DNA of 43,695 bases from Oscillospiraceae bacterium (GCA_902795195.1 CADBKF010000002.1:89638-133332), one strand, 5' to 3'; positions 31,440-39,418 are shown, counted from the stretch's first letter. A program made the numbers and translations. The notes: generated by a model from the sequence alone, not told the origin.

Positions 31440-32708
31440 TTAATCCGAAACAGAGAACGGATGCATTGCCGCAGCGTAAAGTGTCGTTGCAAGCTCCAAC
31501 ACACCCTCCAGAGTGTGAACCCGCTCCGGGTCGTGTATAATGAAAGCCTCGTCAGGGAGCAACAGCAGCTCGTCCCGATGCTCCAGCCATTCCAAAAATT
31601 GTAGCTCACCCTTGGATACAGTTTTATCTTTAACGCCATCGGCAAGGGTGGGGATTTGGTGCCAGTTGGAGCTGATCTTTAGATTCTGGGTCATTTGATC
31701 TCGTCCGAGATATGTATTTTGCCAACTAAGGTAATCTTCCGGTGTGTTACACCTGAAATACTTCCCGGCATACTCAATCAGTATCGCCCCATCCTTGACC
31801 GCAGTAAAGGCCGCATGTCGGCCAGTAAAGTATCTGGCATAATCCCGCATTTTATGGTTTGTGCTTCTGGCCATCCATATCAGATTCTCCCATGTCCCGT
31901 TCTGTTTGCATGCGTTTACATGACCAACTTCCATGTCTTGATGCAGTTCGGCCAGCTTTAGATAATCCTTGAGAAAGCGCGTAATTGCTCCCCTCCGCTT
32001 CCGGTACTTGTCGAAATGCTCTTTGTAAATCATTGCAAATCGAGCCAGGTTAATTGTCCTAGGCTTCCGGTCTGCACCGCTAATTATCCACACCATTAGT
32101 CTATTACTAATAGCGTTAAAACTAATATTGCATCTACTTGGAGAGGAAAGAATTTGAAACAATTCCGGCTCATAGCTCAATAGCTCCGTTGCCTCGCCAT
32201 GATCGGTTGAACAGGAAACAGAAATATATTTTTCTTCGGGGGCTCCCGGACGCTCTATCATTTTAACTGAAACCAGTTTACTCGTTTGTATACTTATTCC
32301 GGCTTCGTACAAATTAGCGCTTCGAAAATCATAAATGTCTTTCGTCTCAGCCGTCCGGTCATGAAGCATAATTCTCTTCCCGTGCACCTTATCCAGAGAC
32401 AATTTTTGATACCTAGAGAATAAAAATGCCCGCAGTTGGACGCTACCGCCGCGCCTTGCGTGTGCTATCTTGAAATGTTTGTGACCATCTTTATTCTGAT
32501 AGCACGAAAATCCACCGTCCGTTCTGATTTTCCGTTTCACTGATTCAAGAACCTTTTCGTCATGGTCAAACAGTACCTTGCAATCGGTTGAGGTATGCAC
32601 CAGGGCATAGCACGCTTCGCCATGATATACCGCATCGAAGATTTTGTTTGACCCGCTCTTACTCTGGAACAGTTCTGTTTGTAATGATAATGACTTTTCA
32701 GACTTCAT
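31440..32708 (-). CDS. Unrecognised protein with two HNH-like motifs
   Basis: I do not recognise the family. The 422-residue protein has two segments resembling HNH-nuclease modules. The first, at about 93-136, has an RAFLF helix start, then H116 and an ANL at 131-133. The second, at about 255-285, has GHVNACKQNG (H263, N270) followed by ENLIWM (E274, N275) and N284. The second resembles the common pattern HxN...ENL...N. The first half also has GGSVQLRAFL, a strand and helix seen before such modules. No signal or membrane segment is present. A GGAGG site precedes the start. It lies between the integrase and the helicase-like gene, and all three run in one direction. A homing-type or island-specific nuclease is a guess. 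Confidence 0.6.
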   Translation of the reverse strand: MKSEKSLSLQTELFQSKSGSNKIFDAVYHGEACYALVHTSTDCKVLFDHDEKVLESVKRKIRTDGGFSCYQNKDGHKHFKIAHARRGGSVQLRAFLFSRYQKLSLDKVHGKRIMLHDRTAETKDIYDFRSANLYEAGISIQTSKLVSVKMIERPGAPEEKYISVSCSTDHGEATELLSYEPELFQILSSPSRCNISFNAISNRLMVWIISGADRKPRTINLARFAMIYKEHFDKYRKRRGAITRFLKDYLKLAELHQDMEVGHVNACKQNGTWENLIWMARSTNHKMRDYARYFTGRHAAFTAVKDGAILIEYAGKYFRCNTPEDYLSWQNTYLGRDQMTQNLKISSNWHQIPTLADGVKDKTVSKGELQFLEWLEHRDELLLLPDEAFIIHDPERVHTLEGVLELATTLYAAAMHPFSVSD

Positions 32709-32857
32709 ATTATTTCCTCCATTTTTTGATTCTATTGTTCTTTTTTTGCTGTTTTCCCCTTAACGGAAAAACCCGCAAACCCGCATGAATGCTAGACTTT
32801 TTTCAGAAAAAAGGAAGTTGTGCTTCCTTACGGCCTAAAGCAGCGTCGCAAAATGCG

Positions 32858-34267
32858 TCAGCTTTCCAGCCATCCAATCAGGAGCTCACGCATACGGGTC
32901 GAGGGTATATATACATTGATCGGCTTCCCGTCTCTGATTTGAGACCGCCAAAGCCATTGGAGCAGACTCGACAAGGAAAAGGAATCTTCGTCAACGTGAA
33001 TATTCCTGCCGTCTATGTCATTCTTGTTTTGGAAATAGCGTACCATATAGGGGTTAGGGAGAAGATTCACTGCATATACGCACACGCTCCTGTCCCTGTA
33101 CTCGTTAGATGCTCGTGCATTACACGGCACGAAACAATCCGTGGCCCGCTCCAGTTTCGCATTCCTCTCCGGCTCCGTCAGCTTTGCATCTTGGAGAATT
33201 GCCCGTTTCTCTGCATCGGATAAACTGCGACGTGTGTATCCCTTGCCTTTTAGAATCTTGCGCATTTTACAATCTGGAGAATTATAAGCCGTCCACATAA
33301 CGTCAGCAGATTTGCACCCAATGACATTATTGATATAATTGACAATGTGGCCCTTTAACTCTAGCCTTGTCTTACTGTCTGACTCTTTGCACCACTTCTT
33401 TGACAAGCTCTTTCCCCTGTACTTGTTTCTGCGCTTTTCAGTATCCAGGATAATCAGCGACTTGATTATAGCTTTGGCCTCCTTGCTAACCGGCTCATAT
33501 GGGATAAGCTCGGCATTGTGCAGGGAGGCCATCGTGTAACCAATATCGTGATATTCAAAATATGGCTTCATATACGAACCATTAAACATGAACGTTAATA
33601 CGTAAACCTCCGACAGCATATCAAAAATCTGTGGGGGAAATTGCCAGACAAGCATAGAACCGTCAAGAAAGAACAAGTTGCCGGCGTTCGCAAGGCGCTG
33701 GACGTCGGTATAACACGATTCATTATAAGTCTCTGCTATCCATGACACCTTGCCGAATTGATCGACTTCTATCATTTTGTTATCAAGTAGAATTTTGATA
33801 TCGTCTTTCTTGATCTTATTTTGGGCAACGTCGTTAAACGGCACCAGAATATCGAGGACTTCATCCAGAATTAGGACATACTGATTTTCCTTCAAAAACT
33901 GTAATGTCTCCGCGTTGCTGTTTGAAAACGTGCTGTGTGTCACGGCGATATTCTGTCCCCCTTGGAGAAGAAAATTGAAGCCTTCGATTTTTCTTCCGTT
34001 GATCGGTTGAGGGTCGTGAAATTCAGGGCACGAATCCTTGATTCTCCGAATTTCTGATAGAAACGGCGTGACAAAGATAAACGACTTTTCTGGATTGCTG
34101 TTGATGTAGTTGATCGCCCATGTAGTCTTTCCACTGCCCATGAGAGAGTCAACGACTGTGATTTTGTTGATTGCTGAATCTGAAATAATGATCGCTCCTT
34201 TGTATGAAAATAATATTTGTGTGTGGCCTTGTGGCGTGTCCGAAGCATCCGGCCCGTACTGCTTCAC
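32858..34267 (-). CDS. SF2-helicase-like ATPase of the element
   Basis: This protein of up to 469 residues has helicase-type motifs: a Walker A GSGKTT (44-49), VTPF (66-69), THST (110-113), a Walker B LILDEVLDI (132-140) and a motif-VI-like QxxxRxxxR near the end (about 437-445, QWLWRSQIR). The middle is helical and carries an unfamiliar Cys-bearing region. It may unwind an element origin or act as a replication or defence protein. The start is unclear. The listed GTG has no ribosome-binding site, while AAAGGAG at 34195-34201 is followed by in-frame ATC-ATT-ATT with no standard start, so a non-AUG start near 34187 is possible. I cannot name the family. Confidence 0.65.
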   Translation of the reverse strand: MKQYGPDASDTPQGHTQILFSYKGAIIISDSAINKITVVDSLMGSGKTTWAINYINSNPEKSFIFVTPFLSEIRRIKDSCPEFHDPQPINGRKIEGFNFLLQGGQNIAVTHSTFSNSNAETLQFLKENQYVLILDEVLDILVPFNDVAQNKIKKDDIKILLDNKMIEVDQFGKVSWIAETYNESCYTDVQRLANAGNLFFLDGSMLVWQFPPQIFDMLSEVYVLTFMFNGSYMKPYFEYHDIGYTMASLHNAELIPYEPVSKEAKAIIKSLIILDTEKRRNKYRGKSLSKKWCKESDSKTRLELKGHIVNYINNVIGCKSADVMWTAYNSPDCKMRKILKGKGYTRRSLSDAEKRAILQDAKLTEPERNAKLERATDCFVPCNARASNEYRDRSVCVYAVNLLPNPYMVRYFQNKNDIDGRNIHVDEDSFSLSSLLQWLWRSQIRDGKPINVYIPSTRMRELLIGWLES

Positions 34268-34320
34268 GCATTGTTTTTTTGCGCCCCATATTCCCTACAA
34301 TATAGATACGCACATCAAGC

Positions 34321-34356
34321 GGCCCGCAAACCCTTGTGAATAAAGGGTTTGCGGAC
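34321..34356. repeat. Twin hairpin 1
   Basis: CCGCAAACCCTT pairs with AAGGGTTTGCGG around a 7-base loop. The stem and loop are nearly the same as at 34420-34456. Confidence 0.75.
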
Positions 34357-34419
34357 TTGAGTTGTTGCAACAGAGTTTATTTTTTTATATATCCGTACAT
34401 ATCAACGATTGTATCACGC

Positions 34420-34456
34420 GGCCCGCAAACCCTTATGGATCAAGGGTTTGCGGGCC
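34420..34456 (+). repeat. Twin hairpin 2 (terminator-like)
   Basis: GGCCCGCAAACCCTT pairs perfectly with AAGGGTTTGCGGGCC, with TTATTTTTG after it on the plus strand. It could be a terminator or an origin-associated structure. Confidence 0.75.
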
Positions 34457-34520
34457 TTATTTTTGTCAACAGCTTTGCCCCATACATTTGAAGCTTCGCA
34501 CCGGAAAAGCTCCAGAGAAC

Positions 34521-34559
34521 AAAAAAAGACGGGCTTGCCACAAACCGTGACAGCCCGTC
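34521..34559 (-). terminator. Terminator of the RHH regulator gene
   Basis: On the minus strand, GACGGGCT pairs with AGCCCGTC and is followed by seven T. It lies about 175 bases after the RHH stop codon. Confidence 0.65.
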
Positions 34560-34736
34560 TATCAGAGTTATTATTAAATCTGCAAGTATTAAAGTGTACA
34601 CATAAAAGATCGCCTTGAGGTGGGAAAGGGAACGACTATCAGGAAACATACCAATGCCGGACGAAAAAAACCAAAACCACCGGCCTGTCACTGGAGAGGT
34701 TCCAGAGGATAGCACACAGCTTACCTTGTCGTTCTT

Positions 34737-34922
34737 CTATGGCTCCCGATCCATCTTTTCCCGTATCGCCGCGCGGATAAAACCCGCCTTTTTCAGATTA
34801 TGCCTTGCACAGTATTCTTCAAGCGCCTGAGCTTCTTCGTTTGGCATAGAGAGCTTTACTTGCGAATAGTGCGCCTGTATATATTTTTCATTTGCTTTTC
34901 TCTGTGCTGCAGATAGTGCCAC
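34737..34922 (-). CDS. Ribbon-helix-helix (CopG/Arc-type) regulator
   Basis: This 61-residue protein has the ribbon-helix-helix plan: a beta strand with alternating residues (SQVKLSMP), then helix EEAQALEEYCARHN and helix KKAGFIRAAIREKM. The start codon is TTG, GTG or ATG-like at 34922 (TTG in the sequence), after a strong GGGAGG site. Such proteins repress their own promoter or plasmid/element replication genes. A cluster of TTGGTACCAAT-like palindromes lies just upstream and is its likely operator. A toxin gene was not seen next to it, so it is not clearly an antitoxin. Confidence 0.8.
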   Translation of the reverse strand: MALSAAQRKANEKYIQAHYSQVKLSMPNEEAQALEEYCARHNLKKAGFIRAAIREKMDREP

Positions 34923-34944
34923 AAGAATCCCTCCCTTTGTCTAT

Positions 34945-35076
34945 ATATTAGTACCTATAAATTAACACAAAAGATTTGACTTGTCAATATGCATTGGTAC
35001 TAATGTGCATGTTGCATATATTGGAACCAATATATTTGTGCAATATCCCATCTTGATATATTGGTACCAATATGAT
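34945..35076. promoter_or_regulatory. Operator-like palindrome cluster and minus-strand promoter
   Basis: Four related palindromes lie here: TTAGTACC (near 34947), ATTGGTACTAAT (34993-35004), ATATTGGAACCAATATA (about 35017-35034) and ATATTGGTACCAATAT (35058-35073). A minus-strand promoter (TTGACA at 34982-34987, TAATTT at 34959-34964, 17 bases apart) lies between the first two, as expected for an autorepressed RHH gene. The sites may also act as iterons. Confidence 0.75.
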
Positions 35077-35244
35077 ATCATGAAGACAGTCAAGGACACC
35101 AAACAGCATGAAGCAAGCCAAAGCGGATTCAAAGAACGCAAGGTAAGAGCGGGAACGGATAAGAGAGATTGAGAGGGCAAGAGCCTAGATGTTTAAAGGC
35201 ACCCACCGCTTGCTTCACAAACTAAAGAACGAAAGGATAAAACT

Positions 35245-35520
35245 ATGAGCACTTTTGACCTGATCGCCACCATTGAGCGCCTGAAAGAGTGGGAGGCGCT
35301 CGCAGCCGAAGCTGCCGCCGAAGTGGAAGCCGCTAAGGACCTTATCAAACGCGAAATGGAAACGCGCGGTGTAGAGGAATTAGAGGCCGGACGCTACGTC
35401 GCAAGATTCACCACGGTTCTGTCTAACCGGCTGGACACCACCGCATTCAAGAGGGAACACGGAGAGCTGTACAAGATGTACACCAGACAGACCACAAGCC
35501 GCCGATTCAGCGTATCATGA
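35245..35520 (+). CDS. Small element-borne protein (Gp157-like)
   Basis: This is a 91-residue protein with an AAGGA site before the ATG. The N-terminal half is an Ala/Glu helix (ERLKEWEALAAEAAAEVEAAKDLIKREMETRG) and the second half is RYVARFTTVLSNRLDTTAFKRE followed by a basic RRFSVS tail. Proteins of this pattern are common in Clostridia integrative elements. The function is unknown; similarity to the phage Gp157 group is by layout only. Confidence 0.65.
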   Translation: MSTFDLIATIERLKEWEALAAEAAAEVEAAKDLIKREMETRGVEELEAGRYVARFTTVLSNRLDTTAFKREHGELYKMYTRQTTSRRFSVS

Positions 35521-35523
35521 AAA

Positions 35524-35618
35524 AAGCCCTTGCGAATACGCCGACCAAAGCAAACCGCAAGGGCTGACCGCAAACCATCAACGGGAGCGGGTATAGAAAG
35601 TATACCTTGCCCGCTCCC
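35524..35618. terminator. Two hairpins after the small Gp157-like gene
   Basis: AGCCCTTGCG (about 35526) pairs with CGCAAGGGCT (about 35557-35566), and GGGAGCGGG (from 35582) pairs with CCCGCTCCC (to about 35618) with a nested GTATA/TATAC pair. They may be a terminator and a leader structure for the next gene. Confidence 0.55.
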
Positions 35619-35657
35619 AAAAATCAACTACAAATTGAGATAAGGGAGCAAGCTACA

Positions 35658-36311
35658 ATGAAGGAAGTAACGAAAATGTCACGTTTGACCGGCCAGCTTG
35701 AAAAGGCGTTCCGGCTACTGAATGAACACTTTTTTGACGGGGCGCTCCCCGCCCCTGTTATCACGGTCACACCGACACCCAGGGCATACGCGCATTACAC
35801 AACATACGACGCATGGAAAACCCAGGGCGAGGGCCGGCGCGAAATCAACATTGCCTCCGGTACATTGGACAGGCCAATTGAAAACGTGCTTGCCTCTATG
35901 CTTCATGAAATGGTACACATGTATGATGACGTGATTCTCCAGACCAAGGACACGAGCAACGGCGGCCAGTACCACAACAAAACATTTCGACGTGAGGCCG
36001 AGGCACACGGCTTGACCGTTACCCGCTCCGATCGCTACGGTTGGAGCCGGACAGAGCCGGGCGACGAGCTCTTAGAGTTCGTTCTACTGCACGACGAGTT
36101 GCGGGAGATTGAAATGTGTCGGGTTGATTATTCGTCGTTCACGCCGGGCATAGGAGCTCACACGGGCAACAGTAGCGATTTCCCGCCAGTCACAGCCACG
36201 AAAACCCACCACCGAAAGTATACTTGCCCGTGTTGCGGAAACTCCGTGCGTGCAACGAAAGCAGTCAATATCCTGTGTCTAGATTGTATGCAGCCAATGG
36301 TCACACTGTGA
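35658..36311 (+). CDS. SprT-like metalloprotease-domain protein
   Basis: This is a 217-residue protein with a SprT-like zinc-protease core. HEMVH lies at 83-87, a third ligand may be H106 in GQYHNKTF, and a C-terminal zinc ribbon has CPCC (190-193) and CLDC (207-210). SprT/Spartan domains act on DNA-bound or DNA-crosslinked proteins, and copies in mobile elements are common but unstudied. The ATG at 35658 follows GGGAG; an earlier in-frame start would run into the hairpin upstream. Confidence 0.85.
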   Translation: MKEVTKMSRLTGQLEKAFRLLNEHFFDGALPAPVITVTPTPRAYAHYTTYDAWKTQGEGRREINIASGTLDRPIENVLASMLHEMVHMYDDVILQTKDTSNGGQYHNKTFRREAEAHGLTVTRSDRYGWSRTEPGDELLEFVLLHDELREIEMCRVDYSSFTPGIGAHTGNSSDFPPVTATKTHHRKYTCPCCGNSVRATKAVNILCLDCMQPMVTL

Positions 36312-36322
36312 GCAAGCGCCCA

Positions 36323-36352
36323 GGCTCGGCGGGGATTGCTCCCCGCCGAGCC
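36323..36352. terminator. GC-rich hairpin after the SprT-like gene
   Basis: GGCTCGGCGGGG pairs perfectly with CCCCGCCGAGCC around a 6-base loop. No T-run follows, so it may be a stabilising or processing hairpin rather than a classic terminator. Confidence 0.55.
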
Positions 36353-36490
36353 GCCGGACAAACGTAAAAACAGAGTATACCCCATACTCACAAAGCGAAG
36401 GAGCTTAAGCCATGTAAAAAGAGAATTATTTTCAGATCCTTTTGACACTCTGTAAATCAACACACCCTGATTTTACAAGGAGGATAAACT

Positions 36491-36691
36491 ATGAAATACC
36501 CAGCAGACACCGTAGCAAAAACTTACATTGCGTGTTGCTTGCTCCGACATAGTATCACAAGCACAGCAATCGCATTGCATATCCCGGTTACATCAGCCCG
36601 CAGATGTATGCCGTTCACCAGAGCACAGCCGGAACAGATCGACGAGGCGGTTATCCGTTTTCTGGACACCACAAGGAGGGGAACGGCGTGA
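36491..36691 (+). CDS. Small protein upstream of the serine recombinase
   Basis: This 66-residue protein follows AAGGAGG by about 8 bases. It contains a helix-turn-helix-like region (ITSTAIALHIPVTSARRCM) and a helix rich in Gln and Glu near the end. Its stop overlaps the recombinase GTG. The recombinase directionality factor role is a guess from position only; I do not recognise the family. Confidence 0.6.
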   Translation: MKYPADTVAKTYIACCLLRHSITSTAIALHIPVTSARRCMPFTRAQPEQIDEAVIRFLDTTRRGTA

Positions 36692-37296
36692 GACTGGCTT
36701 ATATCAGAGTTAGCACCGCTGAACAGAACGAGGCACGTCAGCTCGAAGCTATGAAGCAGTACGAAATTGAGAAATTCTTTACCGAAAAACTATCAGGAAA
36801 AAACGCGAACCGTCCGAAGCTACAGGAGCTTCTGGAGTTCGCCAGGGAGGGCGACGTGGTACATGTCCATGATTTCAGCCGCTTGGCTCGCTCCACTTCG
36901 GACTTACTTAGCATCGTGGAATTACTCACTTCCAAGGGCGTTACACTGATTTCCAACAAGGAAAGCATCGACACCGGAACCCCGACCGGTAAACTTATGC
37001 TGACCATGTTGGGCGCGATTGCAGAATTTGAGCGGGCTTGTATTCTCGACCGACAGCGAGAGGGAATCGCCGTCGCCAAGCGTGAGGGGAAATACACGGG
37101 AGGCAAGCGGAAACAGGTCAGGGGTTTTGAGGCGGGGTATCAAAGATACAAGGCCAGAGAAATCACAAAATCAGCACTTGCGGCAGAGCTCCATATCAGC
37201 CGCCCGACACTGGACAAGCTGATTCGAGAATACGAAAACAAAAGCAATCATGGGGGGATGGTCAAAGGTAATAAGCAACGGAAAGAATACGACTGA
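36688..37296 (+). CDS. Serine recombinase (resolvase/invertase type)
   Basis: This is a 202-residue small serine recombinase. YIRVST holds nucleophile S9 with R8. DFSRLARSTSDLL (R65, R68), the GKLMLTMLGAIAEFERACILDRQREGIAVAK helix and the GKYTGGK link are standard. A C-terminal helix-turn-helix (TKSALAAELHISRPTLDKLIREY) binds DNA. The GTG overlaps the previous stop. Roles could be resolving dimers or inverting a segment; no crossover site was recognised. Confidence 0.93.
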   Translation: MRLAYIRVSTAEQNEARQLEAMKQYEIEKFFTEKLSGKNANRPKLQELLEFAREGDVVHVHDFSRLARSTSDLLSIVELLTSKGVTLISNKESIDTGTPTGKLMLTMLGAIAEFERACILDRQREGIAVAKREGKYTGGKRKQVRGFEAGYQRYKAREITKSALAAELHISRPTLDKLIREYENKSNHGGMVKGNKQRKEYD

Positions 37297-37556
37297 AAGC
37301 ACGGGAGTTTGAAGCATACTTGGAAAAGAATCGGTTTCGGCTGATCTCTTGTGAATCCTACATGCGCCGTGGCATTATGTTGCGCGCACTGTCTGCCTGC
37401 ACATGTAAAGAGCCATGTAATAATATTATCGTCATTTCTATCAGATGCCCAGGTGCAGACGCAAAGGTAGATTTCCAAGATAAGAACGAAATAGAGATAC
37501 ACAAAAAAGAGGCAGGGAGCTTGTCCCTGCCTCTTTTGAATAGACTGATTTCATGA
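37293..37556 (+). CDS. Doubtful small frame after the recombinase
   Basis: An open frame runs from a CTG at 37293 (overlapping the recombinase stop) or a TTG at 37320 to 37556. The first part (KAREFEAYLEKNRFRLISCESYMRRGIMLRAL) looks protein-like, but the frame reads straight through a perfect terminator hairpin (37505-37537), and there is no ATG start at its head. It may be a small gene with a non-AUG start, or a decayed one. I call it low confidence. Confidence 0.3.
   Translation: MKAREFEAYLEKNRFRLISCESYMRRGIMLRALSACTCKEPCNNIIVISIRCPGADAKVDFQDKNEIEIHKKEAGSLSLPLLNRLIS
37505..37537. terminator. Bidirectional intrinsic terminator
   Basis: AAAAGAGGCAGGGA pairs perfectly with TCCCTGCCTCTTTT around a 5-base loop. 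It sits between the recombinase unit and the lipoprotein gene, with 37557-37687 otherwise showing nothing recognisable. Confidence 0.88.
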
Positions 37557-37687
37557 AATACTGACAAATCGTTGTACGTGCATACCGGTATTCTTCGACC
37601 TTATAGTATGTATAACTCTCTTCAATAAGCGTTGAGGTGAAACATTATTTCCAGTTTCTGAAACACGACATTGCCCAACACTCGCTT

Positions 37688-38893
37688 TTAATCTGTTGCT
37701 TTGCTCTTTGAACCCTCTGGCATTATAGAAAGAATTACTCCATCCTTGGTGTAGACAAGTGAGTATTCAATCCCGTTCTTGTCAAAATGACCAGTGCCTA
37801 CGGCCCCGTTTTTAATGCTGTTTTGGACTTCTGATAATAATCCAATAGCTACATCAATTGCATCGTCTTTTGAAAGTGACTGATCGCAAGCCCAGATAAT
37901 AGGGATGAGTGCAAGAACGTTGTTGTCTTCTATCGATACAAGAGAAGCGAAAACCACGTCAATATCCGTTGCATTTTCATCATTGACTGTTCTCGAATTA
38001 TAACCAAAAACGATACCAGCTAGGTTGTTATTATTCTTATCTTTAATTGTAATCGATGGCGTTCCATCATCTCCAATCTGCATCATGATTAGAAATTCTG
38101 TATTAAGTTCTTCATCTGACTGTTTCAATGTGTTTAGGTAATCTGTAACAGTAAACGGAAATACCCCATCATTTTTTTCGCGTTCAGTTGTATGAGAAGA
38201 CTCTTTTATTGACTCTATTGCCGAATTAAGCACGAAATCACCATCAGACAACAGCCTGTTGTTCGGGTCACAGAGTATCCGAACCGAGAAGTAAGCATCT
38301 GTATCGTTAATTGGGATGATAATATACCGCCCGATAGAATAATCTGCCGTACTATTTCTGGTCTTTGCATTCATGGTGAAATTTTGGTTGCAATACTCCA
38401 AACCTCCTTGCTCCATCCACTTTTCATCCGTAATTGAAGCAATTCCGATGTTTACAAACACTTCTGCACCATACTGTTTTACAACATCTTCTTTTGAACA
38501 AATCGAACTATCGCCACCGGTATCTAGTTTCATGATAGGAGCAATTGTTTCGCACGTAATCTGCATTACACCGTTGTTTCCATTACTTTCGTTGTAAAAA
38601 GATATACTAGTCCCATCACTATCCATTAAAAGCCAATCTGATGGAACAACAAATGAAATGCCATTTATAACGTGCTCAGACGGTGCTTCAAACGGGGCAT
38701 CTTCTGACATAGTTTCTTCCGGCTCTGTTTCTGTCTCGCTAATATCAAAGATTTCTGTTTCGGCCAGCTCGATGGTTGTACTTGGGCCCACATTGGTAGT
38801 ATCTATGATTTCTATTTGCTCCTGTTTATCATTTGCGCACGCTGTCAAAATTAGAAATAAACCTACAAGGATTATGCAAACTGTTTTCTTCAT
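37688..38893 (-). CDS. Predicted lipoprotein of unknown function
   Basis: This 401-residue exported protein has a lipoprotein signal (KKTVCIILVGLFLILTAC, lipid-bearing C19). An acidic, Thr/Glu-rich linker (about 25-70) leads to two mixed alpha/beta domains, the first from about 72 to 240 and the second from about 250 to 395. GAGGATAAC precedes the ATG. It is AT-rich and Asn/Asp-rich unlike host genes. It is on the outer face of the membrane; a role in surface exclusion or adhesion is only speculation. I do not recognise the family. Confidence 0.75.
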   Translation of the reverse strand: MKKTVCIILVGLFLILTACANDKQEQIEIIDTTNVGPSTTIELAETEIFDISETETEPEETMSEDAPFEAPSEHVINGISFVVPSDWLLMDSDGTSISFYNESNGNNGVMQITCETIAPIMKLDTGGDSSICSKEDVVKQYGAEVFVNIGIASITDEKWMEQGGLEYCNQNFTMNAKTRNSTADYSIGRYIIIPINDTDAYFSVRILCDPNNRLLSDGDFVLNSAIESIKESSHTTEREKNDGVFPFTVTDYLNTLKQSDEELNTEFLIMMQIGDDGTPSITIKDKNNNNLAGIVFGYNSRTVNDENATDIDVVFASLVSIEDNNVLALIPIIWACDQSLSKDDAIDVAIGLLSEVQNSIKNGAVGTGHFDKNGIEYSLVYTKDGVILSIMPEGSKSKATD

Positions 38894-39027
38894 GTTATCC
38901 TCCCCATGACGTGATTAACCTACTAACAAAGTATCATAGTTGCAGTTTTTTGTCAACACATTAAGCGCTTTTAATTAACACCTATTGTTATGCTGCGTTC
39001 GGTATAATTAATTTGAGGTGAGGCACA

Positions 39028-39330
39028 ATGATAGAGGGCATGGCTGATAGGCTGAAAGCATTACGAATGAAGTACGGGTATTCACAAAAACAAGTTGCAG
39101 ACAGAATAGATATATCCCCGTCTATTGTTTCCGGTTACGAAACGGGGGAAAGGACACCCAGCACTGAAGTCTTGCTCTCTCTCGCTTATCTCTACAATGT
39201 GTCAACTGACTATCTTTTGGGGAAGCAGCCAATATCTCCAGGAACAGTAGTGAGTCTAGACGGGCTTACTAATCAACAAGTGGCGGCAATTGCAGCGCTA
39301 GTTGAGTCTATGAAGAACGCCTCAGAATAA
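39028..39330 (+). CDS. XRE-family helix-turn-helix regulator
   Basis: This 100-residue protein starts with the XRE fold: LKALRMKYGYSQKQVADRIDISPSIVSGYETGERTPSTEVLLSLAYLYNVSTDYLLG, followed by a short C-terminal helix with QQVAAIAALVESM. A GAGGTGAGG site precedes the ATG at 39028; a second ATG is 12 bases later. A TATAAT is at 39003-39008. It diverges from the lipoprotein gene and could control it or the element's excision. It resembles phage and ICE repressors by length, without a protease domain. Confidence 0.88.
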   Translation: MIEGMADRLKALRMKYGYSQKQVADRIDISPSIVSGYETGERTPSTEVLLSLAYLYNVSTDYLLGKQPISPGTVVSLDGLTNQQVAAIAALVESMKNASE

Positions 39331-39348
39331 ATCGATATTATAATTAAT

Positions 39349-39382
39349 CGGAGTCAGGCAAACCAGCCGACTCCGGTTTTCG
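39349..39382 (+). terminator. Terminator after the XRE gene
   Basis: CGGAGTC pairs with GACTCCG, with an inner GGC/GCC pair, followed by GTTTTCGTTT. Confidence 0.75.
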
Positions 39383-39418
39383 TTTATTTGCAAAAGCATG
39401 GCACAAAGAGGGGAGAAT

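Larger units (their letters stand above)
34268..34736. other. Gene-free stretch with twin hairpins
   Basis: No gene is supported. It holds two near-identical hairpins (34321-34356 and 34420-34456), about 99 bases apart, and a terminator-like hairpin at 34521-34559. It also holds A/T-rich sequence between the helicase-like gene and the RHH regulator. Confidence 0.6.

Noticed and set aside
34737-34922. Toxin-antitoxin pair with the RHH protein as antitoxin
   Set aside because: No toxin-like gene lies next to it on the same strand; the next genes are on the other side of an operator array or after a terminator.
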